A DNA stretch of 7,336 nt, taken from the NCBI GenBank assembly GCA_902773305.1, contig CACYEB010000062.1, positions 1-7,336 of the forward strand, given 5' to 3'. Numbering within the stretch: position 1 is the stretch's first letter; each line of letters opens with the position of its first letter. A program made the translations under genes and the position numbers. This DNA is from an uncultured Bacteroidia bacterium (GTDB taxonomy: Bacteria > Bacteroidota > Bacteroidia > Bacteroidales > UBA932). Below are positions 6,641 through 7,336 of this stretch, one piece after another. Below the pieces are notes generated by a model. It was not told the origin of the DNA, did not search any database, and worked only from the letters and a program-made list of their open reading frames with translations.

Positions 6641-7336
6641 TTACTTTGAAGAATCGATATTTCCGGGAGGTGCCCATTGCGGGGCATCTCCCTTTTTTTG
6701 ACCCTGGGGACGGCGTCTCTTGCGGAAAATGTCCTTGAACGAATTGAACTCTTCCTTATAAGAGATACCGATGCCGTTGCGCTGGGTCTGGTCAAGATAG
6801 TTGCTGTATTCGTCGGCCGAGTGGGAGAAGAGCCTCAGCCGGGTCTTGTCGCGGCGCCCGAGCTTGATGTCCACATCGATGTCACCCACTATGTCGTCGC
6901 GGTTGCTGGTCAGATAACGCCGGTTTCCGATGTTGCCGTTGACACTGATGCGGTTGTTCATAAGCTGCGTGGAGATGGCCACGTCGAATATGTCCTGTCC
7001 CGTCTCCGTGGGCTGGTAATTGAACCCCAGGTCGATGGGGATGCCCAGCTGCGAGAGGATGCTGTTAAGCTGGCTGCTCATAATCTCGGTAGCATTGAAA
7101 TAAGATACCGAGGTGTTGTTCACGATGCCGCTCTGCTCGTCGGGGATAAATGAACCCGAAATGAGCAGCGCCAGGAACTGACGCATCCGTTTTTCTTCTG
7201 TGTTGAGCGTCCCGTCTATGAGCGCCTCTACGGTGGGGTCGAGGTCGTCTATCTTGATGTTGAAGCCAAGACTCGGATTCGAGAGTTTGTCCGTAATCCT
7301 TATGCCGCAGTTGACCGGCCTGCGGATCGATGATTC
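6641..7336 (-). CDS. TamB-like (DUF490) envelope translocation/assembly protein, C-terminal part, truncated by window edge
   Basis: The open frame runs from the right edge to the TAA at 6643-6641: 231 residues with no start in view. The first internal ATG, at 7186, is not the real start, because the preceding 50 codons continue the same domain. The sequence resembles the C-terminal TamB domain of Bacteroidota. It has PVNCGIRITDKLSNPSLGF followed by a block with RMRQFLALLISGSFIP. Then come amphipathic beta strands such as RYLTSNRD, DIDVDIKLGRRDKTRLRLF and GIGISYKEEFNSFKDIF, and a basic tail, FRKRRRPQGQKKG. TamB proteins span the periplasm as long beta-rich bridges for lipid or outer-membrane protein delivery, usually with a BamA/TamA-like partner, which is not visible here. 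The full gene is probably over 1,000 codons. Its stop abuts the rho stop, and its last codons double as the rho terminator. The family call comes from recognised patterns, not a search. Confidence 0.85.
   Translation of the reverse strand, partial: ESSIRRPVNCGIRITDKLSNPSLGFNIKIDDLDPTVEALIDGTLNTEEKRMRQFLALLISGSFIPDEQSGIVNNTSVSYFNATEIMSSQLNSILSQLGIPIDLGFNYQPTETGQDIFDVAISTQLMNNRISVNGNIGNRRYLTSNRDDIVGDIDVDIKLGRRDKTRLRLFSHSADEYSNYLDQTQRNGIGISYKEEFNSFKDIFRKRRRPQGQKKGDAPQWAPPGNIDSSK
6665..6699 (+). terminator. Intrinsic terminator of rho, embedded in the convergent tamB-like gene
   Basis: GGGAGGTGCCC (6665-6675) pairs with GGGCATCTCCC (6682-6692) as an 11-bp stem with a single G-U pair and a 6-base loop, followed directly by seven T (6693-6699). 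It begins 24 bases after the rho stop. On the minus strand the same bases encode the KKGDAPQWAPPG tail of the TamB-like protein. There is no T-tract on the minus-strand exit side, so termination should act in the rho direction only. Confidence 0.85.

Noticed and set aside
1..7336. A previously undescribed multi-gene system
   Set aside because: All seven genes fall into known housekeeping or envelope families in plausible arrangements. No unexplained gene cluster, mobile element or structured RNA gene is visible.

Overview
The window reads as ordinary core chromosome of a member of the Bacteroidota, most likely order Bacteroidales. Four things point there. The gene order tig-clpP-clpX is typical of the group. 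ClpP has the N-terminal extension seen in Bacteroides. Rho carries a long Q/P-rich insertion. Two divergent starts and the rho start are preceded by matches to the Bacteroidota -7 element TAnnTTTG, and Shine-Dalgarno sequences are absent. The GC content, in the mid-50s by eye, would fit an Alistipes-like or related genus, but genus cannot be fixed from the sequence alone.

Layout. Positions 1-2528 (minus strand) hold a protein quality-control operon read right to left: trigger factor (tig), ClpP protease and the N-terminal third of ClpX, which runs off the left edge. Positions 2529-2610 are a short A/T-rich divergent promoter region with a -7 element for each direction and a 16-bp perfect palindrome. 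Positions 2611-4753 (plus strand) hold an M20-family metallodipeptidase overlapping pyrF (orotidine-5'-phosphate decarboxylase). Positions 4754-4849 hold a good promoter match followed by a terminator-like hairpin, both upstream of rho (4850-6640). Positions 6641-7336 (minus strand) are the C-terminal end of a TamB-like envelope protein, convergent with rho. The stop codons of rho and tamB abut, and the likely rho terminator lies inside the tamB coding sequence.

How the genes work together. Trigger factor receives nascent chains, and ClpXP unfolds and degrades tagged or misfolded proteins. The M20 peptidase probably finishes peptide breakdown in the cytosol. pyrF makes UMP and shares the transcript with the peptidase by position rather than by any obvious pathway link. 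Rho ends transcription. The TamB-like protein serves outer-membrane biogenesis and belongs to a gene whose start lies beyond the right edge.

Coding density is very high. No stretch over 300 bases lacks a gene. I see no tRNA, rRNA, CRISPR array, insertion sequence, phage or defence gene, and no sign of a new multi-gene system. The points most worth a second look are regulatory or architectural: the hairpin in the rho leader, the disordered insertion in Rho, the terminator embedded in tamB, and the palindrome between the divergent promoters.
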